Source: Clostridium_AM sp964554365 (lineage in GTDB: Bacteria; Bacillota; Clostridia; Clostridiales; Clostridiaceae). Taken from it: a DNA stretch of 21,201 bases. The first letter of the stretch is position 1. Every line of letters begins with the position of its first letter. The notes under the pieces were generated by a model. It was not told the DNA's origin. It worked only from the letters and a program-made list of their open reading frames with translations, and did not search any database. Position numbers and translations under genes: made by a program. The stretch spans positions 1-21,201 of the forward strand of contig CAZKOJ010000069.1 of assembly GCA_964554365.1 (NCBI GenBank), given 5' to 3'. Positions 8,260 through 15,054 of the stretch are shown one piece after another.

Positions 8260-8296
8260 TGGGACATAAAATAGTGTGCTGGGACATAAAAAGTCC
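8260..8296 (+). promoter_or_regulatory. CggR operator (autoregulatory)
   Basis: Two direct half-sites TGGGAC begin at 8260 and 8280, exactly 20 bases apart, and each is followed by ATAAAA; the second ends in AGTCC. This fits the Bacillus subtilis CggR operator pattern CGGGAC-N6-TGTC-N4 repeated, in spacing and in the GGGAC cores. It begins 5 bases after the -10, so bound CggR would block initiation or early elongation. The cggR ribosome site follows directly. Confidence 0.75.
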
Positions 8297-8309
8297 AAAG
8301 AGGTGTTTT

Positions 8310-9335
8310 ATGAAAGAAGTATTGAAATTACAACAGAAAATAATACCAGAACTTGTAGAGTTGTTAGAAAAAAGATACAACATACTAAGAACTATATACT
8401 ATAACCAACCTGTTGGTAGAAGGGTCTTAGCTAATAATTTAGAAATTGGCGAAAGAATAGTAAGAACTGAAATAAATTTCTTAAAAAGTCAAAACTTTAT
8501 TGTTATAAATACTCCAGGTATGAGTATAACAAAAGAAGGCGAAGAAATAATTGATAAGCTTAAGGATTTCATTCATGAAATAAAAGGTTTATCAGATATT
8601 GAAAAAACTATAAAAGAAAGCTTAAAGTTAAAAAATGTTATAGTTGTTCCAGGAAATTTGCATGAAGATAAAACTGTAATGAATGAACTTGGAAGAACAG
8701 CAGCAAACTACTTAAAGAGTGTTATAAGAGATAAAAGTATAATTGCTATTACCGGTGGATTTACTGTTAAAGAAGTAATAGACAATGTACCTAAGATATC
8801 AAATGTCAAAGATGTAATGGTAGTACCTGCTAGAGGTGGACTTGGAAGAAATGTAGAAATTCAAGCGAATACACTAGTTTCAAGTCTTGCAAATAAAATA
8901 GACGGCAATTATAAATTGCTTCATGTTCCAGAAAACATAAGCGAAAAAGCTATGGATGCTATGATGGAAGAAAAAGACATAAAAAATATATTAGATATGG
9001 TTTGTAATGCTAATGTACTAATATATGGAATCGGAAGAGCAGATGAAATGGCTGTAAGAAGAGGTCTTGAAGATAAAAAAATAAAGGAAATTAATGAATT
9101 AGGTGCCGTGGGAGAAGCTTTTGGATATTATTTCAATAAGGATGGAGAAATTATTTACTCTACTTCCAAAATAGGCGTTAAGGTTAAAAATATTTCCAAT
9201 ATAGAAAATCTTATAGCTGTAGCTGGTGGAAAAAATAAAGCAGAAGCTATAGTCGCAACACAAATGAATAATCATAAGAGTATATTGATTACTGATGAAG
9301 GTGCTGCAAGAGAAATAATAAACATTATAAAATAA
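8310..9335 (+). CDS. cggR: Central glycolytic gene regulator, SorC/DeoR family repressor
   Basis: The 341-residue protein matches CggR in length and architecture. An N-terminal winged helix covers about residues 20-80 (YNILRTIYYNQPVGRRVLA, then the recognition part IGERIVRTEINFLK), followed by a sugar-binding domain. Visible effector-site blocks are ITGGFT at 147-152 and ARGGLGRNVEIQANTL at 174-189; near the C-terminus is GVKVKNI. In B. subtilis CggR represses the gapA operon and is released by fructose-1,6-bisphosphate; the same is inferred here. ATG 8310 is chosen over the in-frame codon at 8259 because AAAGAGGTG (8297-8305) lies just before it and the upstream part would translate the operator. 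gap follows with no terminator between. Confidence 0.93.
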   Translation: MKEVLKLQQKIIPELVELLEKRYNILRTIYYNQPVGRRVLANNLEIGERIVRTEINFLKSQNFIVINTPGMSITKEGEEIIDKLKDFIHEIKGLSDIEKTIKESLKLKNVIVVPGNLHEDKTVMNELGRTAANYLKSVIRDKSIIAITGGFTVKEVIDNVPKISNVKDVMVVPARGGLGRNVEIQANTLVSSLANKIDGNYKLLHVPENISEKAMDAMMEEKDIKNILDMVCNANVLIYGIGRADEMAVRRGLEDKKIKEINELGAVGEAFGYYFNKDGEIIYSTSKIGVKVKNISNIENLIAVAGGKNKAEAIVATQMNNHKSILITDEGAAREIINIIK

Positions 9336-9403
9336 AAAATGAAAATAACACATTAAACAAATTTTAGTATATGAATTATTTATTAATTAGGAGGAATTGC
9401 AAT

Positions 9404-10411
9404 ATGATTAAAGTTGGAATTAATGGATTTGGAAGAATAGGAAGAAATGTATTTAAGGCATTAGTTAAAAACTATGCTAATGAATTAGAGGTAGTAGGTA
9501 TAAATGATTTAACTAATGCTAAAACATTAGCACATTTATTAAAACATGATTCATTATACGGAAGATTTGCTGGAACTGTAGAAGCAAAAGAAAACTCAAT
9601 AGTAGTTAATGGAAAAGAAATAAAAATATTTGCTGAAAGAGATCCTAAAAATATAGATTGGAATTCATTAGGAGCAGAAATAGTTATAGAATCAACTGGT
9701 TTATTTACAGATGCAACTAAAGCTAATGCTCATTTAGGTGGAACAGTTAAGAAAGTTCTTATATCAGCTCCAGCTAAAAATGAAGATGTTACAATAGTTA
9801 TGGGAGTTAATGAAGAAAAATATGATGCGACTAAGCATAACATCATATCAAATGCTTCATGTACTACAAACTGTTTAGCTCCATTTGCTAAAGTTCTTGA
9901 TAGAGAGTTTGGAATAGTTAAAGGCTTAATGACTACTATCCATTCATACACTGGAGATCAAAGACTACTTGACGCTCCGCACAATGATATGAGAAGAGCT
10001 AGAGCAGCAGCAGAATCAATGGTGCCAACAACTACTGGAGCAGCTAAAGCAGTTGCGTTAGTATTACCACAATTAAAAGGAAAATTGAACGGATTCTCAT
10101 TAAGAGTTCCAACTCCTACAGTATCATGTACAGATTTAGTTGTTGAAGTAGCTAAGAACGTAACTGTAGAAGAAGTAAATGCTGCCTTAAAGAAAGCTTC
10201 AGAAACAGACATGAAAGGTGTATTAGGTTTTGAAGAAGAAGAATTAGTTTCTATCGACTTCAGAGGAGATGAAAGATCATCAATCATTGATGCTGCATCA
10301 ACAATGACTATAGAAGGAAATATGGTTAAAGTTGTTTCATGGTATGACAACGAAGCTGGATATTCAAACAGATTAGCAGATTTAACTAAATTCGTTGCAG
10401 ATAGACTATAA
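9404..10411 (+). CDS. gap: Glyceraldehyde-3-phosphate dehydrogenase, NAD-dependent
   Basis: The 335-residue type I GAPDH oxidises glyceraldehyde 3-phosphate to 1,3-bisphosphoglycerate in the cytoplasm. The Rossmann motif GINGFGRIGRN is at 5-15, and Asp35 in INDLT indicates NAD preference. The catalytic motif SNASCTTNC has Cys153, and general base His180 is in TIHSYTGDQ. The phosphate-binding stretch ESMVPTTTGAAKA and the terminal SWYDNEAGYSNR are intact. ATG 9404 follows AGGAGG at 9389-9394; the in-frame ATG at 9371 lies upstream of that ribosome site and is not used. It is cotranscribed with cggR. The stop codon overlaps a structured repeat (10408 onward), and pgk, normally next, is 2.4 kb away. 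Confidence 0.97.
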   Translation: MIKVGINGFGRIGRNVFKALVKNYANELEVVGINDLTNAKTLAHLLKHDSLYGRFAGTVEAKENSIVVNGKEIKIFAERDPKNIDWNSLGAEIVIESTGLFTDATKANAHLGGTVKKVLISAPAKNEDVTIVMGVNEEKYDATKHNIISNASCTTNCLAPFAKVLDREFGIVKGLMTTIHSYTGDQRLLDAPHNDMRRARAAAESMVPTTTGAAKAVALVLPQLKGKLNGFSLRVPTPTVSCTDLVVEVAKNVTVEEVNAALKKASETDMKGVLGFEEEELVSIDFRGDERSSIIDAASTMTIEGNMVKVVSWYDNEAGYSNRLADLTKFVADRL

Positions 10412-10530
10412 GCAGAGAACCCAAATCTCTGATTTGGTATGAATCGGTTAAGCAGACATACAAAATCTATGATTTTGATATGGTCGCTTACTCTGTGAGC
10501 ACTCATGCGAAGAATGAGTAGGAGTTTTAT
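10408..10530 (+). repeat. Diverged copy of the two-hairpin repeat after gap, with doubled first hairpin
   Basis: The element starts ATAAGCAGAGAACCC on the gap stop codon, as at nupQ. It carries two successive forms of the first hairpin: CCAAATC-TCT-GATTTGG (within 10408-10449) and CAAAATC-TAT-GATTTTG (within 10449-10490). Between these stems one C-G pair is replaced by A-T, a compensatory change. Then comes GCTTACTC, an 11-base insertion relative to the nupQ copies, and the second hairpin ACTCAT-GCGAAGA-ATGAGT, followed by AGGAGTTTT. Stem pairing is maintained while sequence varies, which supports a selected RNA structure. Confidence 0.8.
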
Positions 10531-10538
10531 GTAAAAAT

Positions 10539-10580
10539 AAGAAGAAGAATTCCATTAATTTAGGAATTCTTCTTCTTTTT
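10539..10580. terminator. Bidirectional terminator between gap and the convergent membrane gene
   Basis: A perfect 15-bp stem, 10539-10553 with 10563-10577 (AAGAAGAAGAATTCC arm), has a nine-base loop. T-rich sequence follows on the plus strand (10574-10580), and a T-rich stretch follows on the minus strand too. It serves the converging gap and pfoR-like transcripts. Confidence 0.9.
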
Positions 10581-10594
10581 AGTGATTTTTAGTT

Positions 10595-11647
10595 TTAAGC
10601 AACTTCTGAATTAACTTCTGGAATAACTTTTTTAGGTCCTCTTATTTCATCTACAGTTCTTATTTTAAAGTTTTTAAATACTAGAGATCCTACAAATCCA
10701 CTTAATAGACCGACTGTTGCGCATATTAAAGCTGCGATTGTAGTAACTTTAGCATCATTAAATCCGTACATAACAGCAAGTCCTGCTATAGGAGTTGCTG
10801 TACCTGGTGCATTATTAGTAAGTTTAAATAATGCAACAACTATTCCAGCTAAACCACCACCAATAAAGTTTGTAATATATATAGGAATTGGGTTTGCTGA
10901 TATTACATCGGCTTGAGTGAGGGGTTCAATTGAAACAGCTATAGTGGTACTTCTATCACCAAATTTCATTCTATCAAAGAACACAAAGTTCATGAAAGAA
11001 GATGACATAACTGAAAGTGCTCCTACAGCCATTGGAAGACCAGTGAGCCCCAACATTGCAGTTAAAGCCATGGAACTTAATGGGGCGGTAGCAACTACTG
11101 TTATAACTCCACCAAGTATGAATCCCATAATCATAGGGTTGTTGTTAGCAGCTACAGTTATAATTCCACCTATGTTTAAAAGTGTACTGTTAACTATTGG
11201 TGTTGCTACATTACCTATAAATCTTGCGAGTGGTGCTATAAATAGTATACAAACTATAAGATCTAGTCCATCTGGTATTTTCTTTTCTATTTTAGGAATT
11301 ATAAAAGATACTGCATATCCTGCAACGAAACCTGGAAGTATTCCAAGACCCGCACAAGCACATCCCGTAAGCACTGCATAAACAGGGCTTACACCAAGGG
11401 CTAAAGGTACAAGAGTGGCTGCCGCAGCTCCACCCATACCGCCTGCAGCTAGTCCAACTTGTTTAGAAAGGTACAAGTGGAAAATATCCCCACAAACGTA
11501 ACTTTGGAAAGCTTCTACAAGGAAACTTGCTACTGCTGCATTAGCTAATGCACCCATAGCCTTCATCCCTTTAGGCGCTTTTAAACTGAATAATGTAAAG
11601 AATGACAAACATAATAATAAAAGCATAACTCCTTTTAATAAAACCAT
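10595..11647 (-). CDS. PfoR/PTS EIIC-like integral membrane protein
   Basis: This 350-residue, very hydrophobic protein resembles the PfoR/PTS_EIIC_2 family (Clostridium perfringens PfoR was named as a regulator of perfringolysin). I recognise the family from its overall pattern: Gly/Ala-rich spans such as AAGGMGGAAAATLVPLALG, the loop PKIEKKIPDGLD, NFVFFDRMKFGDRSTTIAVS and a short charged tail. About nine or ten membrane spans are likely. No IIA or IIB domain or neighbour is present, so classical PTS uptake is doubtful; a sugar or small-molecule transporter or sensor is possible. The ATG is preceded by AGGAGGT on the minus strand. It is divergent from an XRE-cupin regulator and has a cre-like site upstream, which suggests carbon-source control. 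Confidence 0.75.
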   Translation of the reverse strand: MVLLKGVMLLLLCLSFFTLFSLKAPKGMKAMGALANAAVASFLVEAFQSYVCGDIFHLYLSKQVGLAAGGMGGAAAATLVPLALGVSPVYAVLTGCACAGLGILPGFVAGYAVSFIIPKIEKKIPDGLDLIVCILFIAPLARFIGNVATPIVNSTLLNIGGIITVAANNNPMIMGFILGGVITVVATAPLSSMALTAMLGLTGLPMAVGALSVMSSSFMNFVFFDRMKFGDRSTTIAVSIEPLTQADVISANPIPIYITNFIGGGLAGIVVALFKLTNNAPGTATPIAGLAVMYGFNDAKVTTIAALICATVGLLSGFVGSLVFKNFKIRTVDEIRGPKKVIPEVNSEVA

Positions 11648-11690
11648 TTTTTTACCTCCTAAAATTATATAAATAATAAATTAACAATTA

Positions 11691-11705
11691 TTGCAAGCGT
11701 TTACG
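11691..11705. promoter_or_regulatory. Putative catabolite-responsive element (CcpA site)
   Basis: TTGCAAGCGTTTACG matches the consensus WTGNAANCGNWNNCW at all but the last base. It lies 44 bases upstream of the PfoR-like start codon, where CcpA binding could affect that gene. It is the one distinctly GC-containing palindrome in an otherwise AT-rich gap. Confidence 0.5.
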
Positions 11706-11785
11706 TATGATCTGACGAAATGCTTTAAAATAGTTATTTGACTGAAAATAATCAATTTACTGAATGTTTTCAGCGAATTTTAATG

Positions 11786-11876
11786 TGTATATTATATGTA
11801 AAATATTGAATATACAGTGTTGTACAAACATTTGCATAATATTATATATACATTTTCCTGTATATTATATGTAAAA
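11786..11876. promoter_or_regulatory. Direct repeats in the divergent control region, candidate XRE operators
   Basis: The 18-base sequence TGTATATTATATGTAAAA occurs identically at 11786-11803 and 11859-11876. Around the second copy, ATATATACA (11844-11852) and TGTATATTAT form an inverted pair. Between the copies GTTGTACAAAC (11819-11829) is a partial palindrome. The rest of the 410-base gap (11648-12057) contains no gene that I can support. These are plausible binding sites for the adjacent XRE-cupin protein, but their AT-richness makes some repetition likely by chance. Confidence 0.4.
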
Positions 11877-12057
11877 CGTTATATATTATTTTGAAAATAT
11901 TTTCAGAATTATGAACTTTGAACACCACGTTAGTATATATTAATCTTCTTATATTGTCAATATTTTGATTTTCAAGTACATCTTTATTCCTTGGTTTTGT
12001 TGATTTTTTAATATATAATTTTAAGTAGAATTATATTAGTTTGGAGGGAGTATTTTT

Positions 12058-12591
12058 ATGACATTAGGTGCAAAGATTAAGCTTTTTAGGAAAGAAAAAA
12101 ATATTACTATAAAAGAATTGTCTGAACTTACAAATCTTTCTAGCGGATTTATAAGTAATATAGAAAATAATTTAAATAGCCCATCAATAAGTAATCTTCA
12201 ACAAATTTGCAAAGCTCTTGATATGAACATAGTTGAGCTTATTGAATCTGACAATACAAAAAGTTGTATAATTAGAAATACTGAAAGAAAAAACATTTTC
12301 AATACCCCTGACAATTCAGTTCGGTTTGAATTGGTATCTAATCCAGATAAAGATCTTAATGTAATGTGTATAACAATAGAGCCGAATTCTGAATATGATT
12401 CTACTGATTGGGGACATACTTTTGATGAAATTGGACTTGTTATTAAAGGTGTACTTGAGATAAAAGTAAAAAATGATGTGTATACGTTAAATGAAGGAGA
12501 CAGTATATATATTAATAAATACACTGCACATAACTATAAGAATGTTAGTGAAGAGAAATGTGTAATATATTGGTTTTCTGCAAAAAAATAA
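12058..12591 (+). CDS. XRE-family transcriptional regulator with C-terminal cupin domain
   Basis: The 177-residue protein has a Cro/C1-type helix-turn-helix at about residues 5-60 (KIKLFRKEKNITIKELSEL, then SSGFISNIENNLNSPSISNL). A small cupin covers about 105-172 (FDEIGLVIKGVLEIKVKN, NEGDSIYINKYTAHNYKN). In this family the cupin binds a small ligand or metal and the HTH represses nearby genes. ATG 12058 follows GGAGGGAG. The divergent PfoR-like gene is the most likely target. The pair lies between gap and pgk, which are normally adjacent, so it looks like an insertion into the glycolytic cluster. The ligand is unknown. Confidence 0.85.
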   Translation: MTLGAKIKLFRKEKNITIKELSELTNLSSGFISNIENNLNSPSISNLQQICKALDMNIVELIESDNTKSCIIRNTERKNIFNTPDNSVRFELVSNPDKDLNVMCITIEPNSEYDSTDWGHTFDEIGLVIKGVLEIKVKNDVYTLNEGDSIYINKYTAHNYKNVSEEKCVIYWFSAKK

Positions 12592-12633
12592 TTTGTTAAT
12601 CCTTATAATTTTAAATAAAATTTTAAAATACTA

Positions 12634-12662
12634 TTTAAAGATACTTAGATTTACATTATAAT
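12634..12662 (+). promoter_or_regulatory. pgk promoter
   Basis: TTTAAA at 12634-12639, a 17-base spacer and TATAAT at 12657-12662. It shares the CTATTTAAA nonamer, spacer length and downstream GGGAC site with the cggR promoter at 8226-8254. Confidence 0.7.
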
Positions 12663-12668
12663 AATAGG

Positions 12669-12706
12669 TGGGACGTAAAAATAAGTACTGGGGCTAAAAA
12701 AGACCC
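12669..12706 (+). promoter_or_regulatory. Second CggR-like operator, upstream of pgk
   Basis: TGGGAC at 12669-12674 and TGGGGC at 12689-12694 are exactly 20 bases apart, each followed by an A-rich six-base spacer; the second ends in AGACCC. The first half-site is identical to that at cggR, while the second has one A-to-G change. It lies 6 bases after the TATAAT, against 5 at cggR. The remaining 160 bases to pgk are AT-rich with no further feature that I can support. Confidence 0.65.
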
Positions 12707-12866
12707 GAACAATTGAGAATATAGAATAATAAGTATAAAAAATGTAGAATACTAATTATAAAGTAAAATGAAAAACTATTTGTATAGAAAAGTTAAATAT
12801 AAGATTACAAAGAAGTAAATATTTAATTTAAATTATTATAAATAAAAAATGAGGGGAGATATAATT

Positions 12867-14063
12867 ATGAAATTAAATAAAAAAAGCATTGAGGATGTTC
12901 AAGTTAATGGAAAGAAAGTATTAGTAAGATGTGATTTTAATGTACCGCTAATAGATGGGAAAATTACGGATGAAAACAGATTAATTGGGGCAATGAGGAC
13001 TATAAAATATTTAGTAGATAATGGGGCAAAAGTTATACTTTGTTCACACCTTGGAAAACCAAAGGGAGAGCCAAAGAAAGAAATGTCACTTGCACCAGTT
13101 GGTAAAAGACTTTCAGAGATGCTTTCAAAGGAAGTAGTGTTTGCTGCTGATAATAATGTTGTTGGAGAAAATGCTAAGAAAGCAGTATAACAAATGAAAA
13201 ATGGAGATATTGTATTACTAGAGAATACAAGATATAGAAAAGAAGAAACTAAGAATGAAGAGAATTTCTCAAAAGAACTAGCATCTCTTGCAGATATATT
13301 TGTAAATGATGCTTTTGGAACAGCTCATAGAGCGCACTGCTCAACAGTTGGAGTTACAGAATTTGTACCTGTTTCTGTATGCGGTTACCTAATTCAAAAG
13401 GAATTAGACTTCTTAGGAAATGCAGTGGAAAATCCAAAGAGACCATTTGTAGCAATTCTTGGAGGAGCAAAGGTTTCAGATAAGCTTGGAGTTATAAATA
13501 ACCTTTTAGATAAAGTTGATACTTTAATAATAGGGGGAGGAATGGCATATACATTCCTAAAAGCTCTAGGACATGAAATTGGTCAATCACTTCTTGAAGC
13601 TGATAAAGTTGATTACGCAAAAGACATGATGAAAAAGGCAGAAGATAAAGGAGTTAAATTATTGCTTCCAGTAGATATAACTTATGCTAAACAATTTGGA
13701 AAAGATGAAACTCCTATAATTTCAGAAGGAAGAGATATACCAGCTGATCATATGGGATTAGATATAGGACCAAAGACATCAGAATTATTTTCAGATGCAG
13801 TAAAAAATGCTAAGACAGTAGTTTGGAATGGACCTATGGGTGTATTCGAATTTGAAAATTTTGCAAAGGGAACAATAGCAGTTGCTAAAGCTATGGCAGA
13901 AGCAGACGCTACAACAATTATTGGGGGAGGAGACAGTGCTGCAGCAGTTAACCAATTAGGATTTGGAGATAAAATGACTCATATATCAACTGGTGGTGGA
14001 GCGTCTCTTGAATTCCTAGAAGGAAAAGTTTTACCCGGAATAGAAGCACTTAATAATAAATAA
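12867..14063 (+). pseudogene. pgk: Phosphoglycerate kinase, interrupted by an in-frame stop
   Basis: The frame spans 398 residues, normal for PGK (1,3-bisphosphoglycerate + ADP to 3-phosphoglycerate + ATP), but codon 108 is TAA (13188-13190). Before it lie RCDFNVPLIDGK (21-32) and SHLGKPKGEP (60-69). After it, in the same frame, come LLENTRYRKEE, GAKVSDKLGV, GPMGVFEFENFAKGT, IIGGGDSAAAV and HISTGGGASLEFLEGK. No other defect is visible. A single base change from GAA would create the TAA. The start ATG 12867 follows GAGGGGAG. The ATG at 13194 could restart translation but has no ribosome site, and the product would lack the N-terminal substrate-binding part. Sequencing error in draft data is a strong alternative; if real, this step of glycolysis is lost here. 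Confidence 0.85.
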
Positions 14064-14081
14064 TTAAAATTGATTGTTAAA

Positions 14082-14096
14082 TGATAATTATTATCA
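14082..14096. promoter_or_regulatory. Perfect Fur-type palindrome upstream of tpiA
   Basis: TGATAATTATTATCA is an exact match to the 7-1-7 Fur box TGATAATNATTATCA. It sits just upstream of the tpiA promoter and could govern it. Related PerR and Zur boxes differ at the outer bases, so Fur fits best. Confidence 0.5.
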
Positions 14097-14104
14097 AGAA
14101 ATTA

Positions 14105-14131
14105 TTTACATAATAGATTTTATGGTATAAT
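14105..14131 (+). promoter_or_regulatory. Internal promoter for tpiA
   Basis: TATAAT at 14126-14131 has the extended -10 TGG before it (14123-14125). TTTACA at 14105-14110 is a possible -35 with a short 15-base spacer. It lies in the 137-base gap between pgk and tpiA, 69 bases before the start codon. Confidence 0.55.
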
Positions 14132-14200
14132 ATGTATATAAATGTTAATGACGACTTTCATTTAATACATAAAATAAAAATGAAATAGAGGTAATTTATA

Positions 14201-14960
14201 ATGAGAAAAGCAATAATTGCAGGAAACTGGAAAATGAATAATACTATAGAAGATGGATTGAAATTAGTTGAAGAATTGAAGACGCTTGTAAAGGATGCTA
14301 AATGCGATGTAGTTATATGCCCAAGTTTTATATGTTTAGATGCTGTATTAAAAGCAGTACAAGGAACCAATGTAAAAGTTGGAGCACAGAATATGCACTT
14401 TGAAGAAAATGGAGCATTTACAGGAGAAGTATCACCTTCAATGCTTGAAAAAATGGGAGTTCATTATGTAATAATAGGACATAGTGAGAGAAGACAATAT
14501 TTCAATGAAACAGATCAAACTGTAAATAAAAAGACTAAAAAAGCTTTTGAACATAATTTAACTCCAATAGTTTGCTGTGGAGAAACTTTAGAAGAAAGAG
14601 AAACAAATGTAACTGAAGAAGTTTTAGGAAGACAAATAAAATTAGATTTAGCAGGGCTTACAAAGGATCAAGTTGAGAAACTAGTTGTAGCTTATGAGCC
14701 AATTTGGGCTATAGGAACTGGTAAAACAGCTACAGATGATCAGGCTAATAATACAATAGCTTATATTAGAAGTGTAGTAGCTGTAATGTATGGAAAAGAA
14801 ACTGCAGAAAAAACAAGAATACAGTACGGGGGTTCAGTAAAACCAGCTACANNNNNNNNNNACAATAAAAGCACAAATGGCTAAGTCAGATATAGATGGT
14901 GCTTTAGTTGGAGGCGCAAGCTTAAAAGCATCAGATTTTGCAGCAATAGTAAACTACTAA
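14201..14960 (+). CDS. tpiA: Triosephosphate isomerase (contains an assembly gap)
   Basis: TPI interconverts dihydroxyacetone phosphate and glyceraldehyde 3-phosphate. Residues 1-217 are continuous up to the gap: Asn9 and Lys11 in AGNWKMN, His94 in IIGHSERR, Glu166 in VAYEPIWAIGTGK, and the phosphate loop YGGSVKPAT. After the N block the protein continues in another frame as TIKAQMAKSDIDGALVGG and ends FAAIVNY at TAA 14958-14960. The bases on both sides of the Ns are ACA, and joining them with one copy gives an intact 248-residue protein of normal length. So I treat the gene as functional, with a false spacer. The ATG follows GAGGTAA. It lies between pgk and gpmI. Confidence 0.93.
14852..14861. 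other. Ten-N assembly gap inside tpiA
   Basis: Ten undetermined bases separate GCTACA from ACAATAAAA. The reading frame shifts across it. The size is probably arbitrary, because the flanks overlap by ACA. Confidence 0.98.
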
Positions 14961-14972
14961 AATAATTGAAAG

Positions 14973-15018
14973 TTGAGAATGGAGAATTCATAGTGAAATA
15001 TGAATTTTCAATTCTCAA
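14973..15018. repeat. TTGAGAAT-type inverted repeat before gpmI
   Basis: Arms of 20 bases (14973-14992 and 14999-15018) pair with only two non-Watson-Crick positions, one of them G-T in DNA terms, around a six-base loop GTGAAA. The 3' arm runs into TTTTTAAAT, so it may also act as a partial terminator between tpiA and gpmI. It belongs to the TTGARAATTGA motif group seen before eno and rnr. Confidence 0.7.
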
Positions 15019-15054
15019 TTTTTAAATCTCATTAATAAAGTTTTGGAGGAAAAA

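Noticed and set aside
9958..10506. 182-codon minus-strand open frame
   Set aside because: It is antisense to gap and has no domain features or ribosome site.
10917..11381. 154-codon plus-strand open frame
   Set aside because: It lies wholly antisense to the PfoR-like gene, lacks a ribosome site, and its composition mirrors the membrane protein's codons.
13188..13196. Programmed stop-codon readthrough in pgk
   Set aside because: TAA followed by CAAATG is not a recognised readthrough context, no recoding structure is evident, and PGK is not known to use recoding; mutation or sequencing error is simpler.
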